In this document: piece after piece, positions 54,273 through 63,606 of the stretch
How the letters are laid out: every line of letters begins with the position of its first letter
Position numbering within the stretch: the stretch's first letter is position 1
From: an uncultured Flavobacteriaceae bacterium
GTDB taxonomy: Bacteria; Bacteroidota; Bacteroidia; Flavobacteriales; Flavobacteriaceae
Assembly: GCA_947494715.1 (NCBI GenBank)
Contig: CANLWG010000002.1
Location: 1 to 64,000, forward strand
Reading direction: 5' to 3'
Length of the DNA stretch: 64,000 bases
Made by a program: the position numbers and the translations under genes
The notes under the pieces: generated by a model
The model's input: only the letters and a program-made list of their open reading frames with translations
Told to the model about the DNA's origin: nothing
Database searches by the model: none

Positions 54273-55596
54273 AGATAGCATATGTAATTTCCAAACGTGC
54301 CTCAAAATCGCTATTGTTCTCCCCTTGCAATATGATGCGGTCCACCGTTTGATTGTAGTCCTTGGTAAACAGTACAAGAGCGTCCTCGGTTATTGTCGTT
54401 TCATTTAGTTTTTGATCTACGAATACCCCAATGGGCACTTCATACACCACATCTGAAAATTCTTCGTTTTCCCCAGTTATTTTACCAATAACCACGCCTT
54501 CACCGGTTCTAATGACTTGTGTAATAACATTGTTTTGATCTAGTACATTTACATTCAACGAATCTCGTAGAAAAGTTCTTTCATTATGACTGGCACGTAG
54601 CGGCTTTATCCTTAGGAGCGCACTTAAAACCGTACCTGTACCCTCTATATCATAAATACTCCGAATGCTTGGAAGTTCAACTTTGGTGGCATATCCCGTC
54701 CCGGATTGTATATAGCTTAAATCATTATTCTGTACTGTGGGAAGTTCATCTTCCTGATCGGAAAGGGCATTTAATGAAGAGTCCATAGAAACATTCCATA
54801 TTTTGTTAAAGGTATTCGGAGCTTCAGGGAATGGATTTATCGCAAAATCCAAAAACCTTTCCTCATCCTCAAACTCTTCGGGGACTGAATAAAAGAACCT
54901 CAGATAAGTCCTTTCGCTTTCCTTGCTAAAGCCAATGACAGAGGTATTATCACTTTTTTCTGGGACAAGGGAAAATCCTTTGAAGTTGTTCCTTAGATCC
55001 TCATTATCATTGATGTCATTTTGTTGTATAAGCTGGAACAGTTCATCACCAAATTCAAAGGGCAAGGAAATATGTAAAGAGTCCTCATCAAAGGGTTCGG
55101 GACGATACCTTCTCGAAACCAGAGGAATGGAGTCGTATTCCAACTCGCTAGTATTAAAAAAAGCATCGTCCTCGGGTTCTACCTCTTCGTTTAAAAGATG
55201 CACATTGATATGGGAGACTAAAGTGGTATCATTATAGAAATAGCGGTCATATCCCAAAATCAAGGCCACGCTGTCCAACGTGGCATCGTTGGGAAGTGTG
55301 TATGGAGCGGTTGCGTCTTCCGTGGTGGCCGCGGATAATTCAAAATAGGAATTACATTCAATGGTGCCCAGATATTCATCATTGTACTTCCCAACCAAAA
55401 GTCGCTCACTATCGGAGGTATTAATACTATCAAACTTAAAAGTAGATAGCTTCACAGAAAAAGTATCCAATACCAGCACCCGTACATTGGAGGTGGTAAA
55501 GTCCTGTCCTACCTCGAGTGTCGGGATATCGTCAGCATCTACAGAACAGGCTATAATACCGAACAAGAGCATTAAAAAGCAAAGAAACTTCCCCAT
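54262..55596 (-). CDS. DUF4270 lipoprotein
   Basis: 444 residues with a lipoprotein signal (LLFGIIACSVD, Cys17). The DUF4270 pattern is visible in DFTTSNVRVLVLDTFSVKLSTF and GKYNDEYLGTIECNSYFEL (each quoted in part elsewhere as NVRVLVLDTF and YNDEYLGTIE). DUF4270 proteins are widespread in Bacteroidetes, surface-exposed and of unknown function. It overlaps the downstream barrel gene. Confidence 0.88.
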   Translation of the reverse strand: MGKFLCFLMLLFGIIACSVDADDIPTLEVGQDFTTSNVRVLVLDTFSVKLSTFKFDSINTSDSERLLVGKYNDEYLGTIECNSYFELSAATTEDATAPYTLPNDATLDSVALILGYDRYFYNDTTLVSHINVHLLNEEVEPEDDAFFNTSELEYDSIPLVSRRYRPEPFDEDSLHISLPFEFGDELFQLIQQNDINDNEDLRNNFKGFSLVPEKSDNTSVIGFSKESERTYLRFFYSVPEEFEDEERFLDFAINPFPEAPNTFNKIWNVSMDSSLNALSDQEDELPTVQNNDLSYIQSGTGYATKVELPSIRSIYDIEGTGTVLSALLRIKPLRASHNERTFLRDSLNVNVLDQNNVITQVIRTGEGVVIGKITGENEEFSDVVYEVPIGVFVDQKLNETTITEDALVLFTKDYNQTVDRIILQGENNSDFEARLEITYAIYDE

Positions 55597-55800
55597 TGTC
55601 CTTGAATTAAAGGTGCAAATTAAAACGCATCTGTGGCGCGCACGAAGAATTTTATACGTAACAGGAAAATGTATCTACCTATGGATATAATATCTCTATA
55701 AAGTACCTCTACATCATTAATCGGCAAAAAATATGGGTTCATCTAGGGAACTCCCGGTTTCGTATATCTTTTTTTCAACGGCTGACGACGCTATATACGT

Positions 55801-56712
55801 TTGGGGAAAAATAGAGGATTGAGATACGTTTTTCTAATTGGTATGATAATTACTGCTCACAGGAACGTTATTTATTGCCAAGAACCCCAAGACCATTTTG
55901 AGGGGCTATTCGAATATGGGCTTATTCCAAGCCTGGGAGAGACGAATTTGGAAAAGTATATTTTTTCGATTAATGGCCTAAAAAATGTGAATTCTGGAAG
56001 GCTTGAGTTTGGATTGGATTACTCGGCCCTTAACTTCTCCTTTTACAATCATAGTGCTTTACTCAGTACAGATTCCTATGAAAGAATACATACGGTTCAA
56101 CCAGAGATTGGATATCATCAAGACCTTGGTACAAAATGGGCCATGTCCGTTTCCCTGGCTCCGATGTTGTCCTCCAATTTTAAAAATGAGCCGAGCAGCG
56201 AGGATTTCATATTCAATTGGTCCGCTTCATTTTCAAAAAAATGGCAAAATGGTGATTTCCCGCACAGCCTCACTATAGGATTGGGTAAAGGAATAGTATT
56301 TGGAGAGCCCGGTCTTTTTCCCTTACTATCCTTGGAGGGAAAAGTAGCCGCCAAATGGAAATATGCTCTTGGATTCCCTTACACGGAGGTCACTTATACA
56401 CTTAATGAACAACATTCCCTAACCTCAAAAGCTGTTATATCCGGAATCTATGCAAACAATTCCGAAACGGTAATGATCAATGACCTTGAAAATCTTGGGA
56501 ATACCAAGTTGGTATATACCGGTATCGATTTGGGCCTGGAGTATAATTACCGAATGTCATCCGGTTTCATAACGGTTATCAGGGCGGGTTTCTCAACTGC
56601 CAATCATTTGGAAGTATTGGATTCCAACGATAATCCCTTGTTTGATTTTGAAATTAACCCTTCTCCCTACATAGTGATGGGGCTTAAATATTCTTTAAAT
56701 GTTACTAATTAA
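55801..56712 (+). CDS. DUF6268-like outer-membrane protein
   Basis: 303 residues, starting at TTG 55,801 (a TTG at 55,819 is also possible; the first ATG at 55,843 would shorten the signal peptide). Signal-like RYVFLIGMIITAHRNVIYCQ, then a beta-barrel mature part (LEFGLDYSALNFSFYNHS, ending SPYIVMGLKYSLNV). Length and pattern fit DUF6268. It is 11 bp from the Kelch gene and heads a five-gene run ending with a two-component system. Confidence 0.72.
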   Translation: MGKNRGLRYVFLIGMIITAHRNVIYCQEPQDHFEGLFEYGLIPSLGETNLEKYIFSINGLKNVNSGRLEFGLDYSALNFSFYNHSALLSTDSYERIHTVQPEIGYHQDLGTKWAMSVSLAPMLSSNFKNEPSSEDFIFNWSASFSKKWQNGDFPHSLTIGLGKGIVFGEPGLFPLLSLEGKVAAKWKYALGFPYTEVTYTLNEQHSLTSKAVISGIYANNSETVMINDLENLGNTKLVYTGIDLGLEYNYRMSSGFITVIRAGFSTANHLEVLDSNDNPLFDFEINPSPYIVMGLKYSLNVTN

Positions 56713-56723
56713 TTGCGCAAATA

Positions 56724-57731
56724 ATGAATGATCCAAAAACAGTTTTGAAAATTATCAAGAAAATTGGTCTCCCCATTTTTATGGCCCTATTTCTGATTTC
56801 CTGCTCCAATGACGATGAGGATGAAAATATCGGTAATTGGATAGACCGTTCCATTTTCGATGGAACGCCCCGTAGTGGAGCGTTTGCCTTTACTATTGGC
56901 AATAAGGGATATATGGGTACGGGTTTTGATGGCGATGATAGATTGACCGATGTCTGGGTCTATGATATAGAAGGCAACTTTTGGAGTCAACTGGCTCCCT
57001 TTCCGGGCACTCCAAGAAGTTCTGCCGTTGCCTTTACGGTAAATGGCAATGGATATGTGGGCCTTGGTTATGACGGCGATAACGAACTTGGCGATTTTTT
57101 CCGATACAATGTAGCATCGAATACCTGGGACTCCCTTGACCCATTTGGAGGGTCGGCGCGGCGGGGAGCGGTCGGGTTCAATTCTCAAACCCATGGTTAT
57201 GTAGGAACCGGTTTTGATGGGGACAACGACAAAAAGGATTTTTGGAAATACGACCCTTCCAATGATACTTGGACCGAACTTGTTGGTTTTGGGGGAACCA
57301 AGCGTAGAGATGGGGCCACCTTTACCATAGGCAATAAAGTATACTTGGGAACGGGAGTATCCAATGGCCTTAATCAGGCAGATTTTTGGGTCTTTGATTT
57401 GGATACGGAATCATGGAGTCCTTTGTTGGATTTGGATGAGGATGATGATTATGCCATTATACGAAACAATGCAGTGGGTTTTAGTATTGGGGATAAGGGA
57501 TACTTTGCTACAGGAGATCCCGGGTTTGGTGCCTCGGATGATATATGGGAATATAACCCCTCTACAGATCTTTGGGAAGAAAAAACGGAATATGAGGGCG
57601 TCTCACGGGAAGGAGCAATCGCATTCTATAATGGTACTACCGCATTTTTGGCCCTTGGAAGAAGCGGTACTTTGTACCTGGACGATAATCGTGAGTTCTT
57701 CCCTGATCAAGAGGAAGATGAAGATGATTGA
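56724..57731 (+). CDS. Kelch-repeat lipoprotein
   Basis: 335 residues with a lipoprotein signal (FLISCSNDDED). Five clear Kelch-type repeats plus a partial sixth of about 48 residues each follow, with motifs such as GYMGTGFDGDDRLTDVWVYD, GYVGLGYDGDNELGDFFRYN and GYVGTGFDGDNDKKDFWKYD. They build a beta-propeller, probably ligand-binding at the cell surface. A very acidic tail ends the protein. Followed 3 bp later by the DUF4907 gene. Confidence 0.9.
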   Translation: MNDPKTVLKIIKKIGLPIFMALFLISCSNDDEDENIGNWIDRSIFDGTPRSGAFAFTIGNKGYMGTGFDGDDRLTDVWVYDIEGNFWSQLAPFPGTPRSSAVAFTVNGNGYVGLGYDGDNELGDFFRYNVASNTWDSLDPFGGSARRGAVGFNSQTHGYVGTGFDGDNDKKDFWKYDPSNDTWTELVGFGGTKRRDGATFTIGNKVYLGTGVSNGLNQADFWVFDLDTESWSPLLDLDEDDDYAIIRNNAVGFSIGDKGYFATGDPGFGASDDIWEYNPSTDLWEEKTEYEGVSREGAIAFYNGTTAFLALGRSGTLYLDDNREFFPDQEEDEDD

Positions 57732-57734
57732 AAT

Positions 57735-58178
57735 ATGAGTTTTCGTAGTTTTTTTAATACTAGCTTTTTAACGGGGCACCAATCCGGGTTTCTTGAGACA
57801 AAACGAAGTCCGGGTCGGTGTTCACTCACCATGGGAAACAAAAAACATAGTATTGCTTTTTTAATTATTGGTATTACTACATTACTAATTGGAACGCTGT
57901 TGGATTCCGGTAATTTTCAAGTCAAATCCATTGAAACCGGATATGGATTAAAACTGGCCGAAAACCCAACGGATAAAAGCTGGTACTACGAAATATATAA
58001 TAACGGAAACCTTCAGATACGACAGGAATATGTTCCTGGAATATCCGAGAAAGTGCGATTTGCGTCGAAAAGGGAGGCAGAACGAATCGGGACGATTGTC
58101 CTAAATAGACTCAACAGTGGCCAGTTCCCGGTCATAACGGAACAAGATTTGGAGAAAAATGGAATTTCTTATCAATAA
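57735..58178 (+). CDS. DUF4907 protein
   Basis: 147 residues from ATG 57,735, 3 bp after the Kelch stop; an ATG at 57,831 (MGNKKHSIAFLIIG) puts a membrane anchor at the N-terminus and may be the true start. The mature part (YGLKLAENPTDKSWYYEIYN, then FASKREAERIGTIVLNRL) fits DUF4907. This family is usually found next to Kelch proteins in Flavobacteriaceae. Function unknown. Confidence 0.8.
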   Translation: MSFRSFFNTSFLTGHQSGFLETKRSPGRCSLTMGNKKHSIAFLIIGITTLLIGTLLDSGNFQVKSIETGYGLKLAENPTDKSWYYEIYNNGNLQIRQEYVPGISEKVRFASKREAERIGTIVLNRLNSGQFPVITEQDLEKNGISYQ

Positions 58179-58214
58179 TGAGTATCTTTTTTTCAACATC
58201 AATCAACGGATACT

Positions 58215-59279
58215 TTGAAAAAACATATAAAGATTAAAGAGTTTTGGATTCATATTATCGTTTGGGCATGCTTGATATTATTCCCTTTGAGCATATCGTA
58301 CATAGATCTTGGCGAAGTACGTTTTGGCATGTTATACAGAATCCTATTGAATCTTGTTTTGGTCTACATCAATTATCTCATATTGGTTCCCTTCCTTCTA
58401 CTGAAGAAAAAAATTACGCTTTATATACTTGTTTCCATAGCTGTATTGGTACTCTTTAATTTCCTTATCAATTTTGTATCCTTTCCTCATGTTCCTATAG
58501 ATAAGTTTACGGAACTGATACAAAATACGGATATGCGACCACCAAAAAGATTGCCCCATCCCGTGAAGGGTATGCGGCCATTGAAGATATTACCCTATTT
58601 CGTGACGGCACTTATCTCCATGACCTTTTTCCTGTTGGGAGGTGTTCTAGGACTTACTAAGGATTTCTATAAAAGGGACCGTGTTAATAGGGAGGGCGAG
58701 GTACAGCGAAAAGAAACCGAGTTGCAATTTTTAAGGGCCCAATTGAACCCTCATTTTTTATTCAATTCATTGAACAGTATCTATTCTCTGGTAAGAAATA
58801 AATCCATAGAAGCCCCTGAAGCCATTATAATGTTATCGGAATTAATGCGCTATATGCTCTATGAGGCAAAACAGGAATTGGTACCCCTTTCCAAGGAAAT
58901 AGACTATATCAAGAATTTTGTCTCACTCCAATTGCTAAGGTTATCCCATAGCGAAAACGTAAAAATTAAAATTTCCGGGGACTATCAGGACAAGAAAATT
59001 CCACCCTTATTATTGATTCCATTCGTAGAAAACGCATTTAAGTATGGTACCGATTTCAAGGGAAGGACGGACGTTTCAATCAAAATGGAATTGATCGGGG
59101 AAAGTTTATTTTTTATTGTGAAGAACAAAATTGGGGTCTATAGAAAGGATGAAAGCAATTCAGGTATCGGACTTGAAAATATAAAAGGTAGATTACGTCT
59201 ACTTTATCCAGATCAACATGTATTGAAGATTGACAAAACAGATGGCTTTTACACCGTTGAGCTAGAACTAAACTTATAA
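58215..59279 (+). CDS. LytS-type sensor histidine kinase
   Basis: 354 residues starting with TTG 58,215; no ATG fits ahead of the first membrane helix. Four membrane helices (about 10-30, 40-60, 68-92, 130-152) are followed by the His_kinase domain with the phospho-His at about 180 in LNPHFLFNSLNS and a HATPase C-terminal half (LLIPFVENAFKYG, SGIGLENIKGRL). The response regulator begins 2 bp downstream. It probably senses an envelope cue linked to the upstream surface proteins. Confidence 0.92.
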   Translation: MKKHIKIKEFWIHIIVWACLILFPLSISYIDLGEVRFGMLYRILLNLVLVYINYLILVPFLLLKKKITLYILVSIAVLVLFNFLINFVSFPHVPIDKFTELIQNTDMRPPKRLPHPVKGMRPLKILPYFVTALISMTFFLLGGVLGLTKDFYKRDRVNREGEVQRKETELQFLRAQLNPHFLFNSLNSIYSLVRNKSIEAPEAIIMLSELMRYMLYEAKQELVPLSKEIDYIKNFVSLQLLRLSHSENVKIKISGDYQDKKIPPLLLIPFVENAFKYGTDFKGRTDVSIKMELIGESLFFIVKNKIGVYRKDESNSGIGLENIKGRLRLLYPDQHVLKIDKTDGFYTVELELNL

Positions 59280-59281
59280 AA

Positions 59282-60010
59282 ATGAATTGTATCATAATTG
59301 ACGATGAGCCTTTGGCATTGGGCATTATTGAATCCTACTGTGAGGAGTTGGGCGGCATAAAGGTCATGGGAACTTTTACCAACCCGTTGGAAAGTATGGC
59401 CCTTTTTCAAGAAGGGAATATAGATTTGGTATTTCTGGACATAGAAATGCCACAAATAACCGGCATAGAGTTTGTAAAGACCTTGGACAAAAGGCCCTTT
59501 TTCATTTTTACTACGGCCTATCCCCAATATGCCATAGAAGGTTTTGAACTCAATGCCGTGGATTATTTGGTAAAGCCTATACCATTTCCAAGATTTGTAA
59601 AGTCCATAAATCGTGTTAAGGAGCTAAAAATGCTCAAAAAGAGCATAGAAGCTGAGGAAGGAAACCTTTCATCGGCCAGTGGTGGGCAGCTCCCTGATAA
59701 TCAATTCATTTTTGTAAAATCGGATTATGGCAATGTCAAGATAAAGTTGGAGGATATCAAGTACATACAAGGTCTCAAGGATTATTTAAAAATCCATACT
59801 TTCGAACGGAAGCCCATACTTACCTTGATGAATTTCAGGGATATAGAAATGAAACTCGCCAATACCGATTTTGTACGCGTACATCGGTCCTTTCTCGTAA
59901 ATGTGAACAATATAGACTCTATCCAACGCAGTAAAATAGTAATGGACGATATCCGAATCCCTATAGGGGAGAGCTATAAGGACGAGTTTATGAAGAGACT
60001 GGGTTTATAG
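59282..60010 (+). CDS. LytTR-family response regulator
   Basis: 242 residues: receiver domain with Asp53 in LVFLDIEMPQ and the acidic pocket IIDDEP; LytTR DNA-binding domain from about 140 (FVKSDYGNVKIKLEDIKYIQ, ending with VRVHRSFLVNVNNI). It starts 2 bp after its kinase and is the last gene of the five-gene run. Confidence 0.95.
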   Translation: MNCIIIDDEPLALGIIESYCEELGGIKVMGTFTNPLESMALFQEGNIDLVFLDIEMPQITGIEFVKTLDKRPFFIFTTAYPQYAIEGFELNAVDYLVKPIPFPRFVKSINRVKELKMLKKSIEAEEGNLSSASGGQLPDNQFIFVKSDYGNVKIKLEDIKYIQGLKDYLKIHTFERKPILTLMNFRDIEMKLANTDFVRVHRSFLVNVNNIDSIQRSKIVMDDIRIPIGESYKDEFMKRLGL

Positions 60011-60169
60011 CGTATGGCCTTACCTTCCTTGCTTGGGAATGGAACCCATGATATTAAAAAAAGAAAAGTAAGATGGAGGCTAAGATCCGGATTTCAGCGG
60101 GTTACTTCGGAAGCTGAAGTAATACCATAGTAATTGCAAACAGGTTTGTTGACAACCATCCCAAGGAAC

Positions 60170-61039
60170 CTACCTCTCCTTCCTAAGCTCGGCGTTCTCC
60201 TTTTCCAATAGCTCCACGCGCTTGTTCACATCTATCATGTATAGGGTCAATTCCTCGATCTTTTCCAAGAGCTTTATATTCATAATACCAAGTTCCAACC
60301 CGTTCTTTTCCATTTCTTGGGCAGAGGGAATGTTGGGCAGATGTCCATTTTCCAGGATGTGTTCCTGTACTTCTTCTAGGGACCTCAGGTCGTAGCCCTC
60401 CTTAAAGACATAGTCCGGTCCCGGGACGGAAAGATCTACCTTTACTTCCTCGGCATGGATACGGCCCTTGACGGTAAGTTTGTCGTCCGGGGTGGTGGTG
60501 CCTATACCTACATTCCCTAAATCATTCACTATAAACCTATAGCCAAGACCCGGATTGTTGTTTTGTGGAGATTTAAAGCCTATGAACCCCGTACTTCCAT
60601 TATAATAGGTAGAAAGGTCGGCATGATAAGAGTCCCCTGATAAATTCCTTGAGCGAAATCTTAGAGAAGCCTCATTGCCCAATCCATCGTTCTCTATCCT
60701 AATTCCATTACCGTTCTCACCGTTTACGGTCAGGACGCCATTGCCCGTGTTTGTAGTGCCTATTCCTAGTTCTCCCGTCGTAGTTATCTTTCCATAAGCC
60801 TTTACATCACCTACATAGATATTGGTATGCGAGGTGCCGCTATCAGTGTTCCAAAATTGGATTCTTTTATTGTTGCCGTCATAAAAAATTCTCGCAGCGG
60901 AGCCATCGTCGTATAAAGTGCTGTTGTAGGGTTCAATAGTAAAATAACCGTTCGTGTGGGTCAGTACGCCTGAATAAGATTGTGCATAGCCGATTGCTGA
61001 ACAGCCTAATAGGGCAATTACTAAAGTCTTCGTTTTCAT
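60170..61039 (-). CDS. Secreted tail-fibre-like surface protein
   Basis: 289 residues with a signal peptide (1-19, ending GYAQ). Beta-rich repeats (GELGIGTTNTGNGVLTVNG, GNVGIGTTTPDDKLTVKGRI) lead to a C-terminal block ending in a coiled coil (GIMNIKLLEKIEELTLYMID, then RVELLEKENAEL). The same C-terminal half is very common in Flavobacteriaceae surface proteins and resembles phage tail-fibre trimerisation regions. Likely an extracellular trimer. No neighbours in an operon. Confidence 0.8.
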   Translation of the reverse strand: MKTKTLVIALLGCSAIGYAQSYSGVLTHTNGYFTIEPYNSTLYDDGSAARIFYDGNNKRIQFWNTDSGTSHTNIYVGDVKAYGKITTTGELGIGTTNTGNGVLTVNGENGNGIRIENDGLGNEASLRFRSRNLSGDSYHADLSTYYNGSTGFIGFKSPQNNNPGLGYRFIVNDLGNVGIGTTTPDDKLTVKGRIHAEEVKVDLSVPGPDYVFKEGYDLRSLEEVQEHILENGHLPNIPSAQEMEKNGLELGIMNIKLLEKIEELTLYMIDVNKRVELLEKENAELRKER

Positions 61040-61182
61040 TTTGTCGGGGGCTTTTGTAGGTTAAAAAGCAAATGTAGGAATTTACCCTATTTTTTACAAT
61101 TAATGTAGTATTTTTTCGATGAACGGAACTCTATTCTACCTATTTGTGGTTCGGAAGTTATAATTGCACAAGCTGTAAGCGG

Positions 61183-61623
61183 TCATTCCTGACTTCTCTT
61201 TTTCAACTCGATTCCACTGATCCAAAAAACTTCCGACTCCAGGAATTCCAGTTCGGCCATGGCTTTTTCATCTGATGGATTTTTAAATCTTGCCTTGGTA
61301 TTGTCAAGGTTTAAAGGGTAGTTATGGTCTACATCGACATCACGATCGGTAACGAAATGGACAATGTCGTTCTCGGCCCTCCATTTTCCCCTTCCGCTCA
61401 TACTGGGCTCAGTGGGCATGTTTCCTTTGATTTGTGTGTTTTTCCCCTCAATTTGGCGAAAACCGTAAGAATCGAAACTGAAAATGCCATTTGGGTGTAA
61501 TTTCAAAAGATATTGCACCGACCCGCTTTTGGATATTCTTTCATATTCCCCGGTCATGTCATGTGATTGCGAGCATGAAAACAAACCGGACATCGCCATA
61601 ACTATCAATAGAAGATTTTTCAT
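61183..61623 (-). CDS. Hypothetical lipoprotein
   Basis: 146 residues with lipoprotein signal (AMSGLFSCSQS, Cys17). The mature part resembles small lipocalin-like lipoproteins (MTGEYERISKSGSVQYLLKL, then GRGKWRAENDIVHFV). No specific family assigned. It is divergent from the interrupted ORF next to the IS element. Confidence 0.7.
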   Translation of the reverse strand: MKNLLLIVMAMSGLFSCSQSHDMTGEYERISKSGSVQYLLKLHPNGIFSFDSYGFRQIEGKNTQIKGNMPTEPSMSGRGKWRAENDIVHFVTDRDVDVDHNYPLNLDNTKARFKNPSDEKAMAELEFLESEVFWISGIELKKRSQE

Positions 61624-61654
61624 ATAGGACTTATCGCTAAAACTAGATTGAGCA

Positions 61655-61863
61655 ATGATAACTCAATTTATGTGTGGAACCAATATACTCCAAATTCAAC
61701 TCTTAAGTAAGGAACCTACCGGAATATCTCCAATTCCTGACAATCCCTATTGTTGCTATTTCCAAGAGGGTGTCGATCAGTACGTAAATATATACGTGCT
61801 AAAAAGTGCCAAGGAACCTATGGTATTTCTTTGTGGTTTGGGACAATTAAATCTAACCATTGT
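61655..61863 (+). pseudogene. Small ORF interrupted by the IS, 5' part
   Basis: This frame opens at ATG 61,655 (MITQFMCGTNILQIQL) and runs into the IS. If the IS and one copy of the 8-bp duplication are removed, it continues in frame at 63,592 to a TGA at 63,647-63,649, giving 88 residues. No family is recognised, so it may be a real small gene or a chance frame; its tail would overlap the gene on the opposite strand. Confidence 0.35.
61856..61863. repeat. Target-site duplication, left copy
   Basis: ACCATTGT, identical to 63,584-63,591, directly flanks the insertion sequence. Confidence 0.7.
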
Positions 61864-61936
61864 GCCTGTTGCACAAGTTAGCGAAAAAAGTCGGTTGGGA
61901 TCATTGTGGATCGGGAGATCGATGGTAACTTTAGGT

Positions 61937-62491
61937 ATGCAGGGAAAAAAGGATTATCAAGAGAAGTTGTTCAATAGTTTTCAACTGAGTGACCGCGTAC
62001 CCGACACCAATTTTTACCGTATGCTCAAAGATGCCATCGACCTTCGGTTCCTCTACGTGCTTACCAAGGGCTACTATGGCGGGAGTGGTCGGAAGAGCAT
62101 CGACCCCGTGGTTTTCTTCAAATTATGTTTGGTCGGCTACCTTGAAAATATCGTCAGCGACCGCCGGCTCATCGACCACTGTTCGATGCGCCTGGACATC
62201 CTTTACTTCATAGGCTACGATATCGACGAGGAACTTCCCTGGCACAGCACGATCAGCCGTACGCGGCAGCTGTTCCCCGAATCGGTGTTCGAGGAAGTGT
62301 TCACCAAGGTTTTAGGTCTTTGCGTTGAAAAGGGCATGGTAAGCGGGCATACCCAGGCGATCGATAGTGCCCCTGTGAAGGCCAACGCCTCTATGGACAC
62401 CTTGGAGCTGAAGGTACCGGAAGAAGAACTGGAGGCCCACTTACAAAAGATCCGACATATGAGCGCCATGGACAAAAAAAAACTCCGATAA
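61937..62491 (+). CDS. IS1182 transposase, N-terminal part
   Basis: 184 residues from ATG 61,937 (MQGKKDYQEKLFNSFQLSDRVPDTNFYRML in outline) to TGA-region stop at 62,489-62,491. It contains the IS1182 N-terminal DUF772 region (SIDPVVFFKLCLVGYLENI, LPWHSTISRTRQLFP) and the first catalytic Asp in QAIDSAPVKANAS. The frame breaks right after MSAMDKKK at nine consecutive A (62,474-62,482). One extra base, or a -1 shift, joins it to the downstream frame with no residue lost. Confidence 0.85.
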   Translation: MQGKKDYQEKLFNSFQLSDRVPDTNFYRMLKDAIDLRFLYVLTKGYYGGSGRKSIDPVVFFKLCLVGYLENIVSDRRLIDHCSMRLDILYFIGYDIDEELPWHSTISRTRQLFPESVFEEVFTKVLGLCVEKGMVSGHTQAIDSAPVKANASMDTLELKVPEEELEAHLQKIRHMSAMDKKKLR

Positions 62492-63507
62492 GGAGGTCCA
62501 AGAACGACAGGGCCGCCAAGGAACAACAAAGCACCACCGCAAATAGAAAAGAGCTACGGGCCATAAAAAGCAGGAACAGGAAATGGTCGAAGGACCGGGA
62601 CCAAAGGCCGGGGGCAGGGAACAAGGGCAGCAAGTACACGAGCAACAAGACCCATTACAGTCCTGTGGACCCGGACGCGCGTATCAGCGTCAAGCCGGGC
62701 AAGGCCAGGAAGCTGAACTACCTGGGCCAATTGAGCGTGGATACCGCCCACCATGTAATAACGGACATCCGGGCGTACCATGCCGACGGGAAGGACAACC
62801 AACAGCTGCCGGATATCGTAAAGAGGGTTCAAAGGAGGTTGTGGCAACAGGGCCTTGTATGGGAGAACTGTGTGGCCGACACGGGCTACAGCAGCGGGGA
62901 GAACTATGCCTTTCCGGAAAAAAGGGGCCTGAGAAGCTTCATTCCCCCGCACGGCACCTATAAGGGCGGCCCCGATGGTTTTACGTACGACGGGGAACAT
63001 GACCGTTACCTTTGTCCACGGGGCAAGGTCATCCCGTTCAGGAAAGTGTTCCTGGACAGCCGTACCAAAACAAAAAAGAAATCGTACCGGGCATCGAGCA
63101 AGATCTGCAAGGGCTGCCCCATGAGATCGGGTTGTCTGGGCAAGGTGAACGAGAAACAGTTCTCGGTCACTTACTACCGGGAAGAATATGAAAGGAACAT
63201 AGAACGCGTCAACAGCAGGGAGGGCAAGTACATGAAAGGCAAACGGCAGAGCACCGTGGAGCCAGTGTTCGGTACCTTGACCCAATTTATGGGCATGCAC
63301 AAGATAAACACCATCGGGATCGGACAGGCCAACAAGTGCATGCACATGGCAGCGATGGCCTATAATCTGAAGAAGTACCTGAAATTCGTGCAGAAACGTT
63401 CAAAAATCGGAGTGGGGCAACTTGTTTTGGCCGTATTGGCAAAAAGCACCTTTCAATACCTGTTCGGAGGTTTTTCAAGGCGTAGAAAGTTGGCGTTCCA
63501 CATCTGA
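62482..63507 (+). CDS. IS1182 transposase, C-terminal part (after frameshift)
   Basis: This frame is open from the A9 run to the TGA at 63,505-63,507 and reads on through SKNDRAAKEQQ, YSPVDPDARISVKPGK (typical second catalytic region), TGYSSGENYAFPEK, CKGCPMRSGCLG and the third acidic residue region KRQSTVEPVFGTL. It supplies the rest of the DDE domain. It has no start of its own near the 5' end, so expression needs frameshifting or slippage; otherwise the element is inactive. Confidence 0.85.
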   Translation, partial: TPIRRSKNDRAAKEQQSTTANRKELRAIKSRNRKWSKDRDQRPGAGNKGSKYTSNKTHYSPVDPDARISVKPGKARKLNYLGQLSVDTAHHVITDIRAYHADGKDNQQLPDIVKRVQRRLWQQGLVWENCVADTGYSSGENYAFPEKRGLRSFIPPHGTYKGGPDGFTYDGEHDRYLCPRGKVIPFRKVFLDSRTKTKKKSYRASSKICKGCPMRSGCLGKVNEKQFSVTYYREEYERNIERVNSREGKYMKGKRQSTVEPVFGTLTQFMGMHKINTIGIGQANKCMHMAAMAYNLKKYLKFVQKRSKIGVGQLVLAVLAKSTFQYLFGGFSRRRKLAFHI

Positions 63508-63583
63508 CCTGATACTGAAAATGTCACTCAAACAGGCTTGTGTCAGGTTGTTATTTTGAAATTTAAAGGCTTGTGCAACGGTT

Positions 63584-63591
63584 ACCATTGT
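63584..63591. repeat. Target-site duplication, right copy
   Basis: ACCATTGT, identical to 61,856-61,863. Confidence 0.7.
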
Positions 63592-63606
63592 TGTGAACAG
63601 TATTTT

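Larger units (their letters stand above)
61864..63583 (+). mobile_element. IS1182-family insertion sequence
   Basis: The element is 1,720 bp with end-proximal inverted repeats GTTGCACAAG (61,868-61,877) and CTTGTGCAAC on the right (63,570-63,579). An 8-bp direct repeat ACCATTGT abuts both ends. The single transposase is split by a frameshift at an A9 run. The family is assigned from the transposase; the ends are defined by the repeats. Confidence 0.8.

Noticed and set aside
62554-63345. Long minus-strand open frame inside the IS
   Set aside because: It is antisense to the transposase in GC-rich sequence and has no recognisable domain.
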